From positions 1 to 10,759 of the forward strand of contig CAMPKU010000156.1 of the NCBI GenBank assembly GCA_946887385.1: DNA of 10,759 nucleotides, written 5' to 3'. This DNA is from an uncultured Gammaproteobacteria bacterium (GTDB taxonomy: Bacteria > Pseudomonadota > Gammaproteobacteria > Rariloculales > Rariloculaceae). Under the pieces are notes generated by a model. The model saw only the letters and a program-made list of their open reading frames with translations, did no database searches and was not told where the DNA came from. Made by a program: the position numbers and the translations under genes. Positions 1 through 8,537 of this stretch are shown here, piece after piece; the first letter of the stretch is position 1, and every line of letters starts with the position of its first letter.

Positions 1-1506
1 GCCCGCGCGGGACTGGCCAAAGCCGAGCGCGACGCGCTCGGGCGCGACGGCGGCGACGCCGTCGACGCGAACCCATCCCTCGTCCTCGAGCCATACTTCG
101 GTCCACGCGTGCGCGTCGGACTGCCGAATGATGTAGTACCCGCCCATGGAGTTGAGCTCGCCGCCTTGGTAACCCATGACGACTCGCGCCGGCAGGCCCG
201 CAGCGCGCAGCAACACCGTGAGCGCCGAGGCGTAGTGCTCGCAAAAGCCCTCGCGCGTCTCGAATAGAAACTCGTCGACGGGCTGGCTGCCCAGCGGCGG
301 CGGCGTGAGCGTGTACTCGAACGGCTGTGAGCGCAGCCAATCCATCGCGCGCTCGATGATGATCGTCGGGCTCGGCGTATCGGTGAGCCAACTCTGCGCG
401 AGCGCGCGCGCGCGGGGGCTGCTGCCCGTGGGCAGCTCGCGAAACATGTCGCGCTCACCCGGGCTGAGCGGCTCGCGCGCGCGGTACTCCACGTGCGACG
501 TGACGCGGTAGTCCAGGCGGCGCGATTGCGGCGTGCCGAAGAACGTGCCGAGCTGGTAGTCACTGCCCATGCGCAGCGAGCGGTCGTTACCGCTCCATTG
601 CCGCGGCATGTCGAGTGCAAACGCCCAGTTGTGCTCGCCGCGCTCGAGCATCACGCGATAGGTGGTCGGCTCGCCCAGGTATTCGATCGAAGTGGCGACC
701 CGCTCGCCGCGCCGCGTGCCTTGCGGTATCGACCAGGTTCGGCCGTTGAAACTTCTGAGCACCGGGCCGCGCCAGTACAGGTCGTTCGCGCGCGGCGGCG
801 TGGACTCGAACTGCACGCGGAACGCGATCTCGTCGGAAAGCCCGAGGTCCGTGATGTCGCCGGGGCTCATGGTGTCGTTCAAGCCCGAGGCGCCGCTGCT
901 CGTGCTGCCCGGTATGGCCCAGAGCGGCCCCGGCAGGCGAGGGAAGAGCACGAACAGCGCGGCCATGACGGGCAGCGCTTGCAGCAACACGCGCGCGGCG
1001 AGCCGGCCCGTGACGGGATACGGCAGCAGCTCGCCGCGGCGCCCGATTTGAATCAGCGCCACCGTCGTGAGCCAGACCAGCAGCACCACGTACACCGCCA
1101 TGAACGGACCGTGCTCGCCGAGCATGCTCGCGAACATCAAGAAGTAGGCAATCATAATCAGCACGAGCTGATCCCGCTGACTCTTGGACTCGAGGAACTT
1201 CAGCGCCACCATCACCACGAGTAGGGCGCTGCCGGCTGCGGCTCCGTTCAGCGTGCGGTACTGAAGCAGCACAGCGAAAAATGCGGCCACGGCCAGCACC
1301 AGGCGCACGGCGCGCGGCGGTGCGGGCCAGCCGTACAAATGAATGCCGAAGCGCCAGCCGATTGCAGCGACGAGCAAGGCGGGCATCCACGCCGCAAGCG
1401 TCGGCCAGTGCGGCAGGGTGGTGCCGAAAACGATGGCCGCGGTCCAGAGCAGGCGCTTCGTCTGCAGCGACAGCTCGATGGGGCGCGCGGCGAGCACGGC
1501 GCTCAT
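1..1506 (-). CDS. tgpA: TgpA-like membrane transglutaminase-domain protein (C-terminus cut by window edge)
   Basis: Inner-membrane protein with an N-terminal DUF3488 membrane domain followed by a transglutaminase-like (papain-fold) domain; the physiological substrate of the family is not firmly known, though TgpA is reported to matter for viability in P. aeruginosa. The frame is open for 502 codons from ATG at 1506 to the window edge with no stop. About six or seven hydrophobic segments lie within residues 18-188. They are followed by the family motif RLPGPLWAIP (190-199), then LSDEIAFRVQF and LYWRGPVL. The catalytic triad is visible: Cys422 in GFCEHYAS, His466 in SDAHAWTEVW and Asp482 in WVRVD. 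The next residues are GVAAVAPERV, where relatives usually have PTAAVAPER. The final membrane helix and DUF4129-type tail expected in the family lie outside the window. The start codon overlaps the stop of the DUF58 gene (ATGA), which indicates translational coupling. Family assignment is confident; function is inferred. Confidence 0.93.
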   Translation of the reverse strand, partial: MSAVLAARPIELSLQTKRLLWTAAIVFGTTLPHWPTLAAWMPALLVAAIGWRFGIHLYGWPAPPRAVRLVLAVAAFFAVLLQYRTLNGAAAGSALLVVMVALKFLESKSQRDQLVLIMIAYFLMFASMLGEHGPFMAVYVVLLVWLTTVALIQIGRRGELLPYPVTGRLAARVLLQALPVMAALFVLFPRLPGPLWAIPGSTSSGASGLNDTMSPGDITDLGLSDEIAFRVQFESTPPRANDLYWRGPVLRSFNGRTWSIPQGTRRGERVATSIEYLGEPTTYRVMLERGEHNWAFALDMPRQWSGNDRSLRMGSDYQLGTFFGTPQSRRLDYRVTSHVEYRAREPLSPGERDMFRELPTGSSPRARALAQSWLTDTPSPTIIIERAMDWLRSQPFEYTLTPPPLGSQPVDEFLFETREGFCEHYASALTVLLRAAGLPARVVMGYQGGELNSMGGYYIIRQSDAHAWTEVWLEDEGWVRVDGVAAVAPERVALGFGQSRAG

Positions 1507-2498
1507 TGCGGCGCTCCGGCTCTAGCGCGGCCGGCGATGCGGGCGTCGAACAGGGCCAGCGCCTCGAGGCATCCTGCGAGATGCTTGGGGCCGCGGCCGA
1601 GCGGAATGTCCATGCCCGGTAAGCGCAGGGCCAAGCTCCGGCCGGCCGCATCCGCGTCGAGACACCAGCGTGCGAGCTGCGACAGCCGTGGCTCGACATC
1701 GAGCTCCGGCAGCATGTCCCAATCGAGGCGGCACGGCTGCTCCGATCCGGCCGCGAATTCCTTGAGCAGCAACAGATCGTTGCGCGCGTAGGCTTTCCAT
1801 GCGATCCGATGCAGCGGATCGCCCGGTGCGGCGAGGCGTAAGCCCGCGAAGTCATCGTCACCGGGGCGCGGCGCGCCGTTCAAGCCGCCGCCCGAGCCGT
1901 CCGGCAGCGCCCGGCCGGGGTTCGCGGGACGCGGATAGACGAGGCAGCGCGTGTCCATGTGCACCCAGGTCCAGGCGCGGAACAGGCGCGCCGGGTAGCA
2001 AGTCTCGACGCGAAAGCGCTCGAGCGCGACCCAGCCGCGGCGCTGCGTCGGAAGCCCCAACCGCAGCACCTCCGTGGCACCGCTCGCGACGTCCACGGGG
2101 CCGGCCGCGTGCTCGCGGCAGTTGAGCTCGATCTCGAGCCGCGGCATGGCGGCGTCGTTGCTGACGGCGATCTTGAACTCTGCGCGCTCGCCCGCGAAGA
2201 CCGGCGCGGCGCCCAAGAACTTGACGGTGGCGCCGAGCAGGTTGTTGTGGCAATGGTGCATCACGACCAGCCCAAGGCCCGTGAGCAGGAACGTGAGCGA
2301 GAAGCCGAGGCTGGCGTTGTAGTTCAGCGAGCCCAGCAGCATCGCGAACACCATCGTGCCGAACACGACGCCGAAGCGCGTCGGCAAGATGTAGATGCGC
2401 CGCCGCTTCAGCGCGATGGCGTGCGCGTCCTCGCCCTGACGCCGCCGAGCCCAGACGGCGGCCCAGCGTTCCAGCGAGCGAGCGACGCCGAGCTGCAT
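1503..2498 (-). CDS. DUF58 domain-containing membrane protein, partner of MoxR and TgpA
   Basis: 331-residue protein. Residues 30-38 are basic (KRRR), and two hydrophobic segments follow at about 39-58 and 64-82, so most of the chain probably lies on one side of the inner membrane. The DUF58 core is at about 213-245, where GLRLAAPGDPLHRIAWKAYAR matches the usual pattern of Gly-Asp-Pro, Arg-Ile, Trp-Lys and Ala-Arg. After it comes LDWDMLPELD (258-267) in place of the DxSxS metal-site motif of von Willebrand A domains, so this short form probably lacks a metal-ion-dependent adhesion site; that is typical of the short DUF58 proteins beside tgpA rather than a sign of decay. It starts 19 bp after moxR and its stop overlaps the tgpA start. 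No clear Shine-Dalgarno precedes its ATG. Biochemical function is unknown; co-occurrence with a MoxR ATPase suggests a chaperone-linked envelope role. Confidence 0.9.
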   Translation of the reverse strand: MQLGVARSLERWAAVWARRRQGEDAHAIALKRRRIYILPTRFGVVFGTMVFAMLLGSLNYNASLGFSLTFLLTGLGLVVMHHCHNNLLGATVKFLGAAPVFAGERAEFKIAVSNDAAMPRLEIELNCREHAAGPVDVASGATEVLRLGLPTQRRGWVALERFRVETCYPARLFRAWTWVHMDTRCLVYPRPANPGRALPDGSGGGLNGAPRPGDDDFAGLRLAAPGDPLHRIAWKAYARNDLLLLKEFAAGSEQPCRLDWDMLPELDVEPRLSQLARWCLDADAAGRSLALRLPGMDIPLGRGPKHLAGCLEALALFDARIAGRARAGAPQ

Positions 2499-2517
2499 GG
2501 TGGAGACCGCTGGGGGC

Positions 2518-3474
2518 TCAGGGCACCGGAACGGCCGCGAGGATTGCAGTGCCCAAGTTGGCTCCGCGCTCGATCGAGCTGCCGTGCGTCAACTGCAGCC
2601 GATGCGCCACGACGCTGCCGAGCACGGCTTGCACGTCCTCGGGATGCACGCCGTTATGGGCCTTCAAGAGCGCCCATGCTTGCGCCGCCCGCAACAACGC
2701 GATGCCGCCGCGCGGCGACAAGCCCGCGACGAACTCGCCGGACTCGCGGGTGTAGGCGATCAAGGCCTGCACGTAGTCGAGCAACGCTTCGGACACGTGC
2801 ACCTTCTCCACGTGCTCCTGCAAGCGCAGCAAGGCGTCGAGCGACAGCACGGCCGGCTGTTGCTCGACGAGCACGCGGCGTTCGCCGTTCGCGAGCAGCT
2901 GCCGCTCGTCGGCGGGCGCCGGGTAGCCGAGCTCGATCTGCATCAGGAACCGATCGAGCTGCGACTCGGGCAGCGGGAACGTGCCGATCTGATGCGCCGG
3001 ATTGCGGGTGGCGACGACGAAGAACGGCGACGGCAGCGCGTACGTGGTGCCGTCGGTCGTGACCTGCCGCTCCTCCATCGCCTCGAGCAACGCGCTTTGC
3101 GCCTTCGGCGTTGCGCGGTTGATCTCGTCGGCCAGAACGAGCTGCGAGAACACCGGCCCTTTATGAAACTCGAACCGGCCGGAGTCGCGATGGAAGACCG
3201 CCACGCCGAGCACGTCGGCGGGCAGCAGATCGCTCGTGAACTGAATGCGGTGATAGGAGAGGCCAAGGGCTTTTGCCAGCGCGTGTGCCAGCGTGGTCTT
3301 GCCGACGCCGGGCACGTCCTCGATCAGCAGGTGACCGCGTGCCAGCAGGCACGCCAGCGAGAGCTCGAGCTGCCGCCGTTTGCCGATGATGATGCGCTCG
3401 AGCGCCTCCATCACGGGGCGGATCAGTGCCTGGCTGTCCGCGCCGCGGCTCGTAATCAACGAAGGTGTCGCCAT
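2518..3474 (-). CDS. MoxR-family AAA+ ATPase
   Basis: AAA+ ATPase of the MoxR group, thought to act as chaperones that help assemble or activate partner proteins, often ones with VWA or DUF58 domains. Using the internal ATG at 3474 (318 aa), the Walker A motif DVPGVGKTT is at about residues 53-61. Walker B LVLADEINR is at about 112-120, sensor 1 VATRNP at about 154-159, ESQLDRF at about 170-176, and the lid helix begins GLSPRGG at about 251-257. An upstream in-frame ATG at 3525 would give 335 aa. I prefer 3474 because family members usually have only about 20-30 residues before the conserved IIGK segment and the extra 17 codons include a rare TTA. Neither start has a good Shine-Dalgarno, so the start is uncertain. 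It follows valS in the same direction and is the first gene of the moxR-DUF58-tgpA triad. Confidence 0.93.
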   Translation of the reverse strand: MATPSLITSRGADSQALIRPVMEALERIIIGKRRQLELSLACLLARGHLLIEDVPGVGKTTLAHALAKALGLSYHRIQFTSDLLPADVLGVAVFHRDSGRFEFHKGPVFSQLVLADEINRATPKAQSALLEAMEERQVTTDGTTYALPSPFFVVATRNPAHQIGTFPLPESQLDRFLMQIELGYPAPADERQLLANGERRVLVEQQPAVLSLDALLRLQEHVEKVHVSEALLDYVQALIAYTRESGEFVAGLSPRGGIALLRAAQAWALLKAHNGVHPEDVQAVLGSVVAHRLQLTHGSSIERGANLGTAILAAVPVP

Positions 3475-3557
3475 CGAGCCATCGTCGCCTAAATCGGGCG
3501 CCTGCGACACCCCGAAAGCCCGCATTTGTGACCGATTCCCGGGCGGTCGAAGACGTT

Positions 3558-6317
3558 CTAGGTGAGCTCGGCGAGGCGGACGAGTTGTTGCTCGAGCTGG
3601 CTGGCGCGCTGCTCGAGCTCGGCGACGCGAGCGTGCTCCTTCGCGACGACGTCGGCGGGGGCGTTCGCAACGAAGCTCTGGTTGTCGAGCTTGCGGCGGA
3701 CTTTGCCGAGGTCGTCGAGCGCTTTCGCGAGCTGCTTGCCGAGGCGCTCGCGCTCGGCGGCCACGTCGATGAGACCCGCGAGCGGCACGAGGATGCGCAT
3801 GGCGCCGAGCAGGGCGGTGGCCGCGCCCTTGACGTTCGCTCCCGGCGCCAGCAGCTCGATGCTTTCGACGCCCGAGAGCTTGCGCAGATGGGCCGCGTGA
3901 ACGCTGACGCGACGGCGATCCGAGTCCGTCGCATCGGCGAGCTGCACGCGCAGCGTCGCCGAGCGCGGCAGGTTTGCTTCACCGCGGATTTGGCGAATGC
4001 CGCCGACGAAGCCTTTCAGCCATGCAATTTCGTCCTCCGCCTCGGCGTCGGCGGCGAAGTCGTCTGCCTGCGGGAACGATTCGAGCATGATCGTGGCGCT
4101 CGTACCGTTGCGGCGCGCGACCAGCTCGAGCCAAAGCTCTTCGGTGACGAACGGCATCAGCGGGTGCAGCAGCTTCAGCACGCTGCCGAGCACGGTGACG
4201 AGCGTCTGCTGCGCGCCGCGCCGCAGCTTTGCGTCGGCGCTCGCGTCGTGCAGCACGGCCTTCGTGAGCTCGAGATACCAGTCGCAAAGCTCGTGCCAGG
4301 CGAAGTCGTACAGTGTCTGTGCGATCAAATCGAGACGATAGACGGCGAAGTTCTCGTGCACCGCTGCGACCGTCGAGCGCAGCCGCGAGCGGATCCAGCG
4401 ATCGGCGATGCCGAGCTCGAGCTCGCCGTCGTCGATGCCGTCGAGCTGGCTCAGCACGTACGCCGACGCGTTCCACAGCTTGTTGCAGAATCGATGGTAG
4501 CCCTCGGCGCGCGCCAAATCGAAACGCGCGTCGCGTCCCGTCGTGGCCAGTGAGGCGAACGTGAACCGCAGCGCATCGGTACCCACGGCATCGATGCCGT
4601 TCGGGAATTCCTTGCGCGTGGCCTTCTCGATGCCGGCTTGCAGGTGCGGCTGCATGAGCCCGTCGGTGCGCTTCTTGAGCAGCGTGTTGAGATCCACGCC
4701 GTCGATCAGGTCGATGGGATCCAAGATGTTGCCCTTCGACTTCGACATCTTGTTGCCCTCGTGATCGCGCACGAGCGCGTGAATGTAAACCTCGCGAAAC
4801 GGCACGTCGCCGATGAACTTCAGGCCCATCATCAGCATGCGCGCCACCCAGAAGAAGATGATGTCGAAGCTCGTGACGAGCACGTTGGTGGGGTAGAACG
4901 TGGCGAGCTCGGGCGTCTTGTCGGGCCAACCCAGCGTCGAAAACGGCCACAGCGCCGACGAGAACCACGTGTCGAGCACGTCTTCGTCTTGGCGAAGCGC
5001 CACGCCGGGCGCCAAGCCGTGCTTGCGCCGCACCTCGGCTTCGTCGCGCCCCACGTAGATGTTGCCGGCGTCGTCGTACCAGGCCGGTATGCGATGCCCC
5101 CACCAGAGCTGCCGCGAGATGCACCAATCCTGGATGTTGTGCATCCATTCGAAGTACGTCTTGCTCCAGTTCTCCGGAACGAATTTCACGCGGCCGTCCT
5201 CGACGGCCGCGATGGCGGGCTCCGCGAGCGGCTTCACGCGCACGTACCACTGATCCGTGAGCAGCGGCTCGACCACCACGCCGCTGCGGTCGCCGCGCGG
5301 AATCATCGACGTGTGCTCGGCGATGCGCTCGAGAAGGCCGCGCGCCTCGAGGTCGGCCACGATGCGCTTGCGTGCCTCGAATCGGTCGAGCCCGCGATAA
5401 GCCGGCGGCGCGTTGTCGTTGAGCGCTGCGTTGAAGTCGAGCACGGTGATCTGCGGCAGCTTGTGGCGTTGGCCGACTTCATAGTCGTTGAAGTCGTGAG
5501 CCGGCGTGATCTTGACGCAGCCGGTGCCGAATTCGGGATCGACGTACTCGTCGGCGACGATGGGAATGCGCCGCTCGGTCAACGGCAGCGCGACCTCTCT
5601 GCCCACGAGGTGACGATAGCGTTCGTCATCCGGGTGCACGGCGACGGCCGTGTCGCCGAGCATCGTTTCCGGCCTGGTGGTGGCCACCACGAGGGTTGTG
5701 TCCGGTGAATCGGCGAGCGGGTAGCGCAAGTGCCACAGCTTGCCGCGCTCTTCGGTCGTCAGCACCTCGAGATCGGACAGCGCCGTTTGCAGCACGGGGT
5801 CCCAGTTGACGAGGCGCTTACCGCGGTAGATGAGCCCCTCGTCATGCAAGCGTACGAACACTTCGGTCACGGCGCGCGACAAGCCTTCGTCCATCGTGAA
5901 CCGGTCGCGCGACCAGTCGAGCGATGCGCCGAGGCGGCGCAGCTGCTGCGCGATCGTGTGGCCGGAACGTTCCTTCCACTGCCACACGCGCTCGACGAAG
6001 CGTTCGCGCCCCAGGGCATGACGGCTCGTGCCTTCGCGCTCGAGCAGCCGCTCCACGACCATTTGCGTGGCAATGCCGGCGTGATCCGTGCCCGGTTGCC
6101 ACAGCGTTCGCCGCCCCTGCATGCGGTGGTAGCGCGTGAGCGCGTCCATGATGGTGTCTTGCAGCGCGTGGCCCATGTGCAGCGTGCCCGTCACGTTCGG
6201 CGGCGGGATTACGATGCAGTACGGCTCGCCGTTGCCGGCCGGCGCGAAATAACCCGCGCGTTCCCAACGCGCGTAATGGCGGCCTTCGATCTCGGCCGGT
6301 CGATAGTCTTTGTCCAC
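3558..6317 (-). CDS. valS: Valyl-tRNA synthetase
   Basis: Cytoplasmic class I aminoacyl-tRNA synthetase that charges tRNA-Val with valine and edits mischarged threonine. The 919-residue product follows the E. coli enzyme almost end to end (951 aa there). The HIGH motif appears as HMGH at residues 47-50 within [15 protein letters not shown]. The editing (CP1) domain contains [10 protein letters not shown] and HDFNDYE (274-280). The catalytic core has [18 protein letters not shown] and [19 protein letters not shown], and the KMSKS loop is at 523-527. The anticodon-binding region includes FCNKLWNAS and [12 protein letters not shown]. The C-terminal tail from about 850 is the charged coiled coil typical of ValS. 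The start is GTG, supported by AGGA six bases upstream and by alignment of [11 protein letters not shown] with the E. coli N-terminus. All catalytic signatures are intact. Confidence 0.98.
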   Translation of the reverse strand: MDKDYRPAEIEGRHYARWERAGYFAPAGNGEPYCIVIPPPNVTGTLHMGHALQDTIMDALTRYHRMQGRRTLWQPGTDHAGIATQMVVERLLEREGTSRHALGRERFVERVWQWKERSGHTIAQQLRRLGASLDWSRDRFTMDEGLSRAVTEVFVRLHDEGLIYRGKRLVNWDPVLQTALSDLEVLTTEERGKLWHLRYPLADSPDTTLVVATTRPETMLGDTAVAVHPDDERYRHLVGREVALPLTERRIPIVADEYVDPEFGTGCVKITPAHDFNDYEVGQRHKLPQITVLDFNAALNDNAPPAYRGLDRFEARKRIVADLEARGLLERIAEHTSMIPRGDRSGVVVEPLLTDQWYVRVKPLAEPAIAAVEDGRVKFVPENWSKTYFEWMHNIQDWCISRQLWWGHRIPAWYDDAGNIYVGRDEAEVRRKHGLAPGVALRQDEDVLDTWFSSALWPFSTLGWPDKTPELATFYPTNVLVTSFDIIFFWVARMLMMGLKFIGDVPFREVYIHALVRDHEGNKMSKSKGNILDPIDLIDGVDLNTLLKKRTDGLMQPHLQAGIEKATRKEFPNGIDAVGTDALRFTFASLATTGRDARFDLARAEGYHRFCNKLWNASAYVLSQLDGIDDGELELGIADRWIRSRLRSTVAAVHENFAVYRLDLIAQTLYDFAWHELCDWYLELTKAVLHDASADAKLRRGAQQTLVTVLGSVLKLLHPLMPFVTEELWLELVARRNGTSATIMLESFPQADDFAADAEAEDEIAWLKGFVGGIRQIRGEANLPRSATLRVQLADATDSDRRRVSVHAAHLRKLSGVESIELLAPGANVKGAATALLGAMRILVPLAGLIDVAAERERLGKQLAKALDDLGKVRRKLDNQSFVANAPADVVAKEHARVAELEQRASQLEQQLVRLAELT

Positions 6318-6323
6318 GGTCGT

Positions 6324-6327
6324 TCCT
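6324..6327 (-). promoter_or_regulatory. valS Shine-Dalgarno overlapping the upstream stop codon
   Basis: On the minus strand AGGA sits six bases before the GTG start of valS. The TAG stop of the preceding 92-residue gene (6328-6326) shares bases with it. A ribosome finishing the small gene therefore stands on the valS initiation site, which suggests coupled translation and supports the GTG start. Confidence 0.6.
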
Positions 6328-6604
6328 AGGGGCTCTGCGCCTCGAAGTGCTCGCGCAACGTGGCGTCGATGAGCTCCGGCAGTTGCCGGCGGAGCTGGCT
6401 CGACACCCGCTCGAGCAGCGCGGCCTGCATTTCGGCGAATGCCGATCGCAGCAGGTCGTCGGTGAGCGTGAACGCTCGCGACGCGAGCTTCGTCTGCACT
6501 TCCGCGAGCAACGTATCGAGCTCGCGGCCTTGCGGGCTGCCGGCGCTGTGAACGACCTCGGTGAGCAAGGGCACGTTCAAGTCGAGCGGTTGCGGTTGAG
6601 GCAT
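6326..6604 (-). CDS. Small hypothetical protein between holC and valS
   Basis: I do not recognise this 92-residue protein. The chosen ATG at 6604 lies four bases after the holC stop; a longer in-frame reading to 6691 would run back into holC and is unlikely. The N-terminus is proline-rich ([12 protein letters not shown]). The rest appears helical: TEVV, then [19 protein letters not shown], then [20 protein letters not shown] and [20 protein letters not shown]. The regular spacing of Leu/Ala and charged residues suggests amphipathic helices or a small coiled-coil or oligomeric protein. There is no signal peptide, membrane segment, metal motif or nucleotide-binding motif. It sits inside the pepA-holC-valS operon and its stop overlaps the valS ribosome-binding site, so it is probably translated. 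It could be a lineage-specific cytoplasmic protein or mainly serve translational coupling; function is unknown. Confidence 0.75.
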   Translation of the reverse strand: MPQPQPLDLNVPLLTEVVHSAGSPQGRELDTLLAEVQTKLASRAFTLTDDLLRSAFAEMQAALLERVSSQLRRQLPELIDATLREHFEAQSP

Positions 6605-6608
6605 CGGT

Positions 6609-7043
6609 TCAAACCTGATGAGTGTTGAGCTTGTAGCCGCGGTCTCGATAGAAGCGGTAGCGCTCGCGGCTTTGCTCGCGCCGCGCGGCATCGGCGTCGA
6701 CGACCTCGGCCACGCGCTCGTAGCGGCTGAAGAACTCCGGCACTTCGGCGCTTAAATTGATGAGCACGTCCCAGCGGCCCGGTGCCGGCGGTGCGCTCAC
6801 GCCGATCAGCACGGGCTCGGCTGCCGGCTCGCTGAGCTCGCCGCGGACGACGCGATGCGGGATGAAGCTGCCTTGCGAGAACGTCCACAAAAGCTCGTCG
6901 AGCTGCCGCGCCTCGGCGTCGGACGTTGAATGGATGAAGACGTGCTGATCGCGCTGCGTGGCTTTGTCGACGATCTTGCACGCCAGGCGAAGTCGGGCGT
7001 CGTCGGTGTCGCTATCCGAAATGTAAAAATCGACCTGCGTCAC
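6609..7043 (-). CDS. holC: DNA polymerase III subunit chi
   Basis: Chi is a clamp-loader accessory subunit: with psi it links the DNA polymerase III clamp-loader complex to single-strand binding protein during replication. The product is 144 residues, close to the usual size of about 147. Family signatures are visible: VDFYI at the N-terminus, HVFIHSTSDAEARQLDELLWTF (35-55), SFIPHRV (59-65), VLINLS (93-98) and the C-terminal RYRFYRDRGYKLNTH. The start is GTG at 7043, which overlaps the TGA of pepA (GTGA), so the two are probably translationally coupled. The open frame continues far upstream out of frame with pepA, but that extension is not protein-like. pepA-holC-valS is a conserved gammaproteobacterial gene order, which supports the call. 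No psi gene (holD) is present in this window. Confidence 0.94.
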   Translation of the reverse strand: MTQVDFYISDSDTDDARLRLACKIVDKATQRDQHVFIHSTSDAEARQLDELLWTFSQGSFIPHRVVRGELSEPAAEPVLIGVSAPPAPGRWDVLINLSAEVPEFFSRYERVAEVVDADAARREQSRERYRFYRDRGYKLNTHQV

Positions 7044-8530
7044 TGCCCATCCGCGTTCAGTAAGAAGTCGACGAGCAGCGGCACGGGCCGGCCCGTGGCT
7101 CCCTTGGCCGCATTGGCGCGCCAAGCCACGCCCGCGATGTCGAGGTGCGCCCAGGGCACGCCATCGACGAACCGCGACAGAAAATTGGCGCCCACGCTGG
7201 CGCCGCCGTCCCGCGTGCCGGAGTTCGCGAAGTCGGCAAAATTGCTGCGCAGCGACTCGCCGTATTCTTCGTGAACCGGCATGCGCCAAGCGAGGTCGAG
7301 CGAGCGGTCGGCCGCCTCGAGCAGCGCTTTCGCGAGCGGCTCGTCGTTGCAAAACAAGCCCGTATACACGTGCCCGAGCGCGATGACGCAGGCCCCGGTG
7401 AGCGTGGCGATGTCGACGATGCAGCGCGGCTTGAAGCGCTTGGCGTAGCTGATGGCGTCGCAAAGGATGAGGCGGCCCTCGGCGTCCGTGTTGATGATCT
7501 CCACCGTTTGACCCGACAGGCTTTTGACGATGTCGCCGGGCCGCGTGGCACGGCTGCCCGGCATGTTCTCGCACGCCGGGATGATGCCGACTACGTTGAT
7601 GTCCGGTTGCAGCTCGCCGAGCACGGTCATCGCGCCGAGCACGCTGCCGGCACCGCACATGTCGAATTTCATTTCGTCCATCTTCGCGGCCGGCTTGATC
7701 GAGATGCCGCCCGTGTCGAACGTAACACCCTTGCCGCACAACGCGATCGGCGCAGCTTTGGCGGCCGCGCCTTTGTATTCGAGCACGATCAGCCGTGGCG
7801 GCTCGGCCGCGCCTTGCGTAACGGACAGCAGCGCGCCCATGCCGAGTTTGCGCATCTCGGGCTCACCCAGCACCTTTACTTCCATACGCGCGAAGCGTTT
7901 GGCGATGGCGCGAGCGGCATCGGCCAGGTGCGACGGCGTGCAGACGTTCGGCGGGCGGTTGCCGAGATCGCGCGCGAGGTCGGTGCCGGCGGCGATGGCG
8001 CTGCCAAGCTTCACCCCCGCTCGCACTTCGTTGGCGTTCGTGCCGGCCGGGTAGCCGAGTGCCAGCCGTGCCAAGCGGGCCGGCGGCTCGCTGCGAGTTT
8101 TCAGCTCGTCGAAACGGTAGATGGCGGCGCGCGCCGCCTCCACGCTGTAGCGAGCCACGTCTGCGGCCGTGAGACCGGGAATCGTGTCGTAGCCCAACCA
8201 GCTCAGCGCTTCTTTGGTTCCGCCGGCGCGAAGCGTGCCGATCGCCGCACCGAGCGCCGTGGTCAAACGTTTGGCAGTGAAGTCGGCGCGCTTGCCGCAG
8301 CCCACGAGCAGCCAGCGCGCGGCAGCCGTGCCCGGCGTGCGGTGCACCAAGGTGCACGCGCCCACTCGTGCCGGCGCGTCTCCGGAGCGAATGAGCTTGG
8401 CGATGGCACCGCGAGCTGCGCCGTCGAAATCTTTCGTGACGCCGCGCAGCTGACCGTCGTCGAACACCGGCAAGATCGCGCACTCGGTTCGTTGACGCGT
8501 GGGTGCACCCGTTTTGACGGGAAAATCCAT
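7040..8530 (-). CDS. pepA: Leucyl aminopeptidase PepA (M17 family)
   Basis: Cytoplasmic M17 aminopeptidase that removes N-terminal residues such as leucine from peptides using two metal ions; the E. coli enzyme also binds DNA and helps XerCD recombination and carAB control. At 496 residues it is close to E. coli PepA (503). The metal-binding and catalytic set is complete, each with a three-residue offset from E. coli: Lys267 and Asp272 in GKGVTFDTGG, Lys279 in SIKP, Asp290 in KFDMCGAG, Asp349 and Glu351 in the NTDAEGRL signature, and Arg353. The N-terminal domain (about 1-160) is the less conserved part, as usual. The ATG at 8530 has a strong AAGGAG seven bases upstream. It is the first gene of the minus-strand run and diverges from lptF. 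Whether this protein retains the DNA-binding role cannot be judged from the sequence. Confidence 0.97.
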   Translation of the reverse strand: MDFPVKTGAPTRQRTECAILPVFDDGQLRGVTKDFDGAARGAIAKLIRSGDAPARVGACTLVHRTPGTAAARWLLVGCGKRADFTAKRLTTALGAAIGTLRAGGTKEALSWLGYDTIPGLTAADVARYSVEAARAAIYRFDELKTRSEPPARLARLALGYPAGTNANEVRAGVKLGSAIAAGTDLARDLGNRPPNVCTPSHLADAARAIAKRFARMEVKVLGEPEMRKLGMGALLSVTQGAAEPPRLIVLEYKGAAAKAAPIALCGKGVTFDTGGISIKPAAKMDEMKFDMCGAGSVLGAMTVLGELQPDINVVGIIPACENMPGSRATRPGDIVKSLSGQTVEIINTDAEGRLILCDAISYAKRFKPRCIVDIATLTGACVIALGHVYTGLFCNDEPLAKALLEAADRSLDLAWRMPVHEEYGESLRSNFADFANSGTRDGGASVGANFLSRFVDGVPWAHLDIAGVAWRANAAKGATGRPVPLLVDFLLNADGQ

Positions 8531-8537
8531 CCTCGCT

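Noticed and set aside
402..436. Alternating CG run (402-414) and a perfect GCTGCCC/GGGCAGC inverted repeat (421-436)
   Set aside because: Both lie inside tgpA, are accounted for by codons for an Ala-Arg and a Pro-Thr-Gly-Ser stretch, and have no T-run or other regulatory context.
493..1224. 243-codon plus-strand open frame opposite tgpA
   Set aside because: It has a low-complexity Arg/Ala/His/Gln composition and is antisense to a good transglutaminase-domain gene; it is a compositional shadow.
3475..3557. Possible transcription terminator between valS and moxR
   Set aside because: Only a 5-bp GACCG/CGGTC repeat (minus strand) is present, with no following T-run, so an intrinsic terminator is not supported.
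6168..6179. HMGH instead of HIGH in ValS
   Set aside because: E. coli ValS has the same HMGH form; this is normal for the family.
6609..7739. Reading holC as the end of a 376-codon protein
   Set aside because: The upstream part is an out-of-frame reading of pepA rich in Arg, Ala and His. The GTG at 7043 overlapping the pepA stop matches the chi N-terminus.
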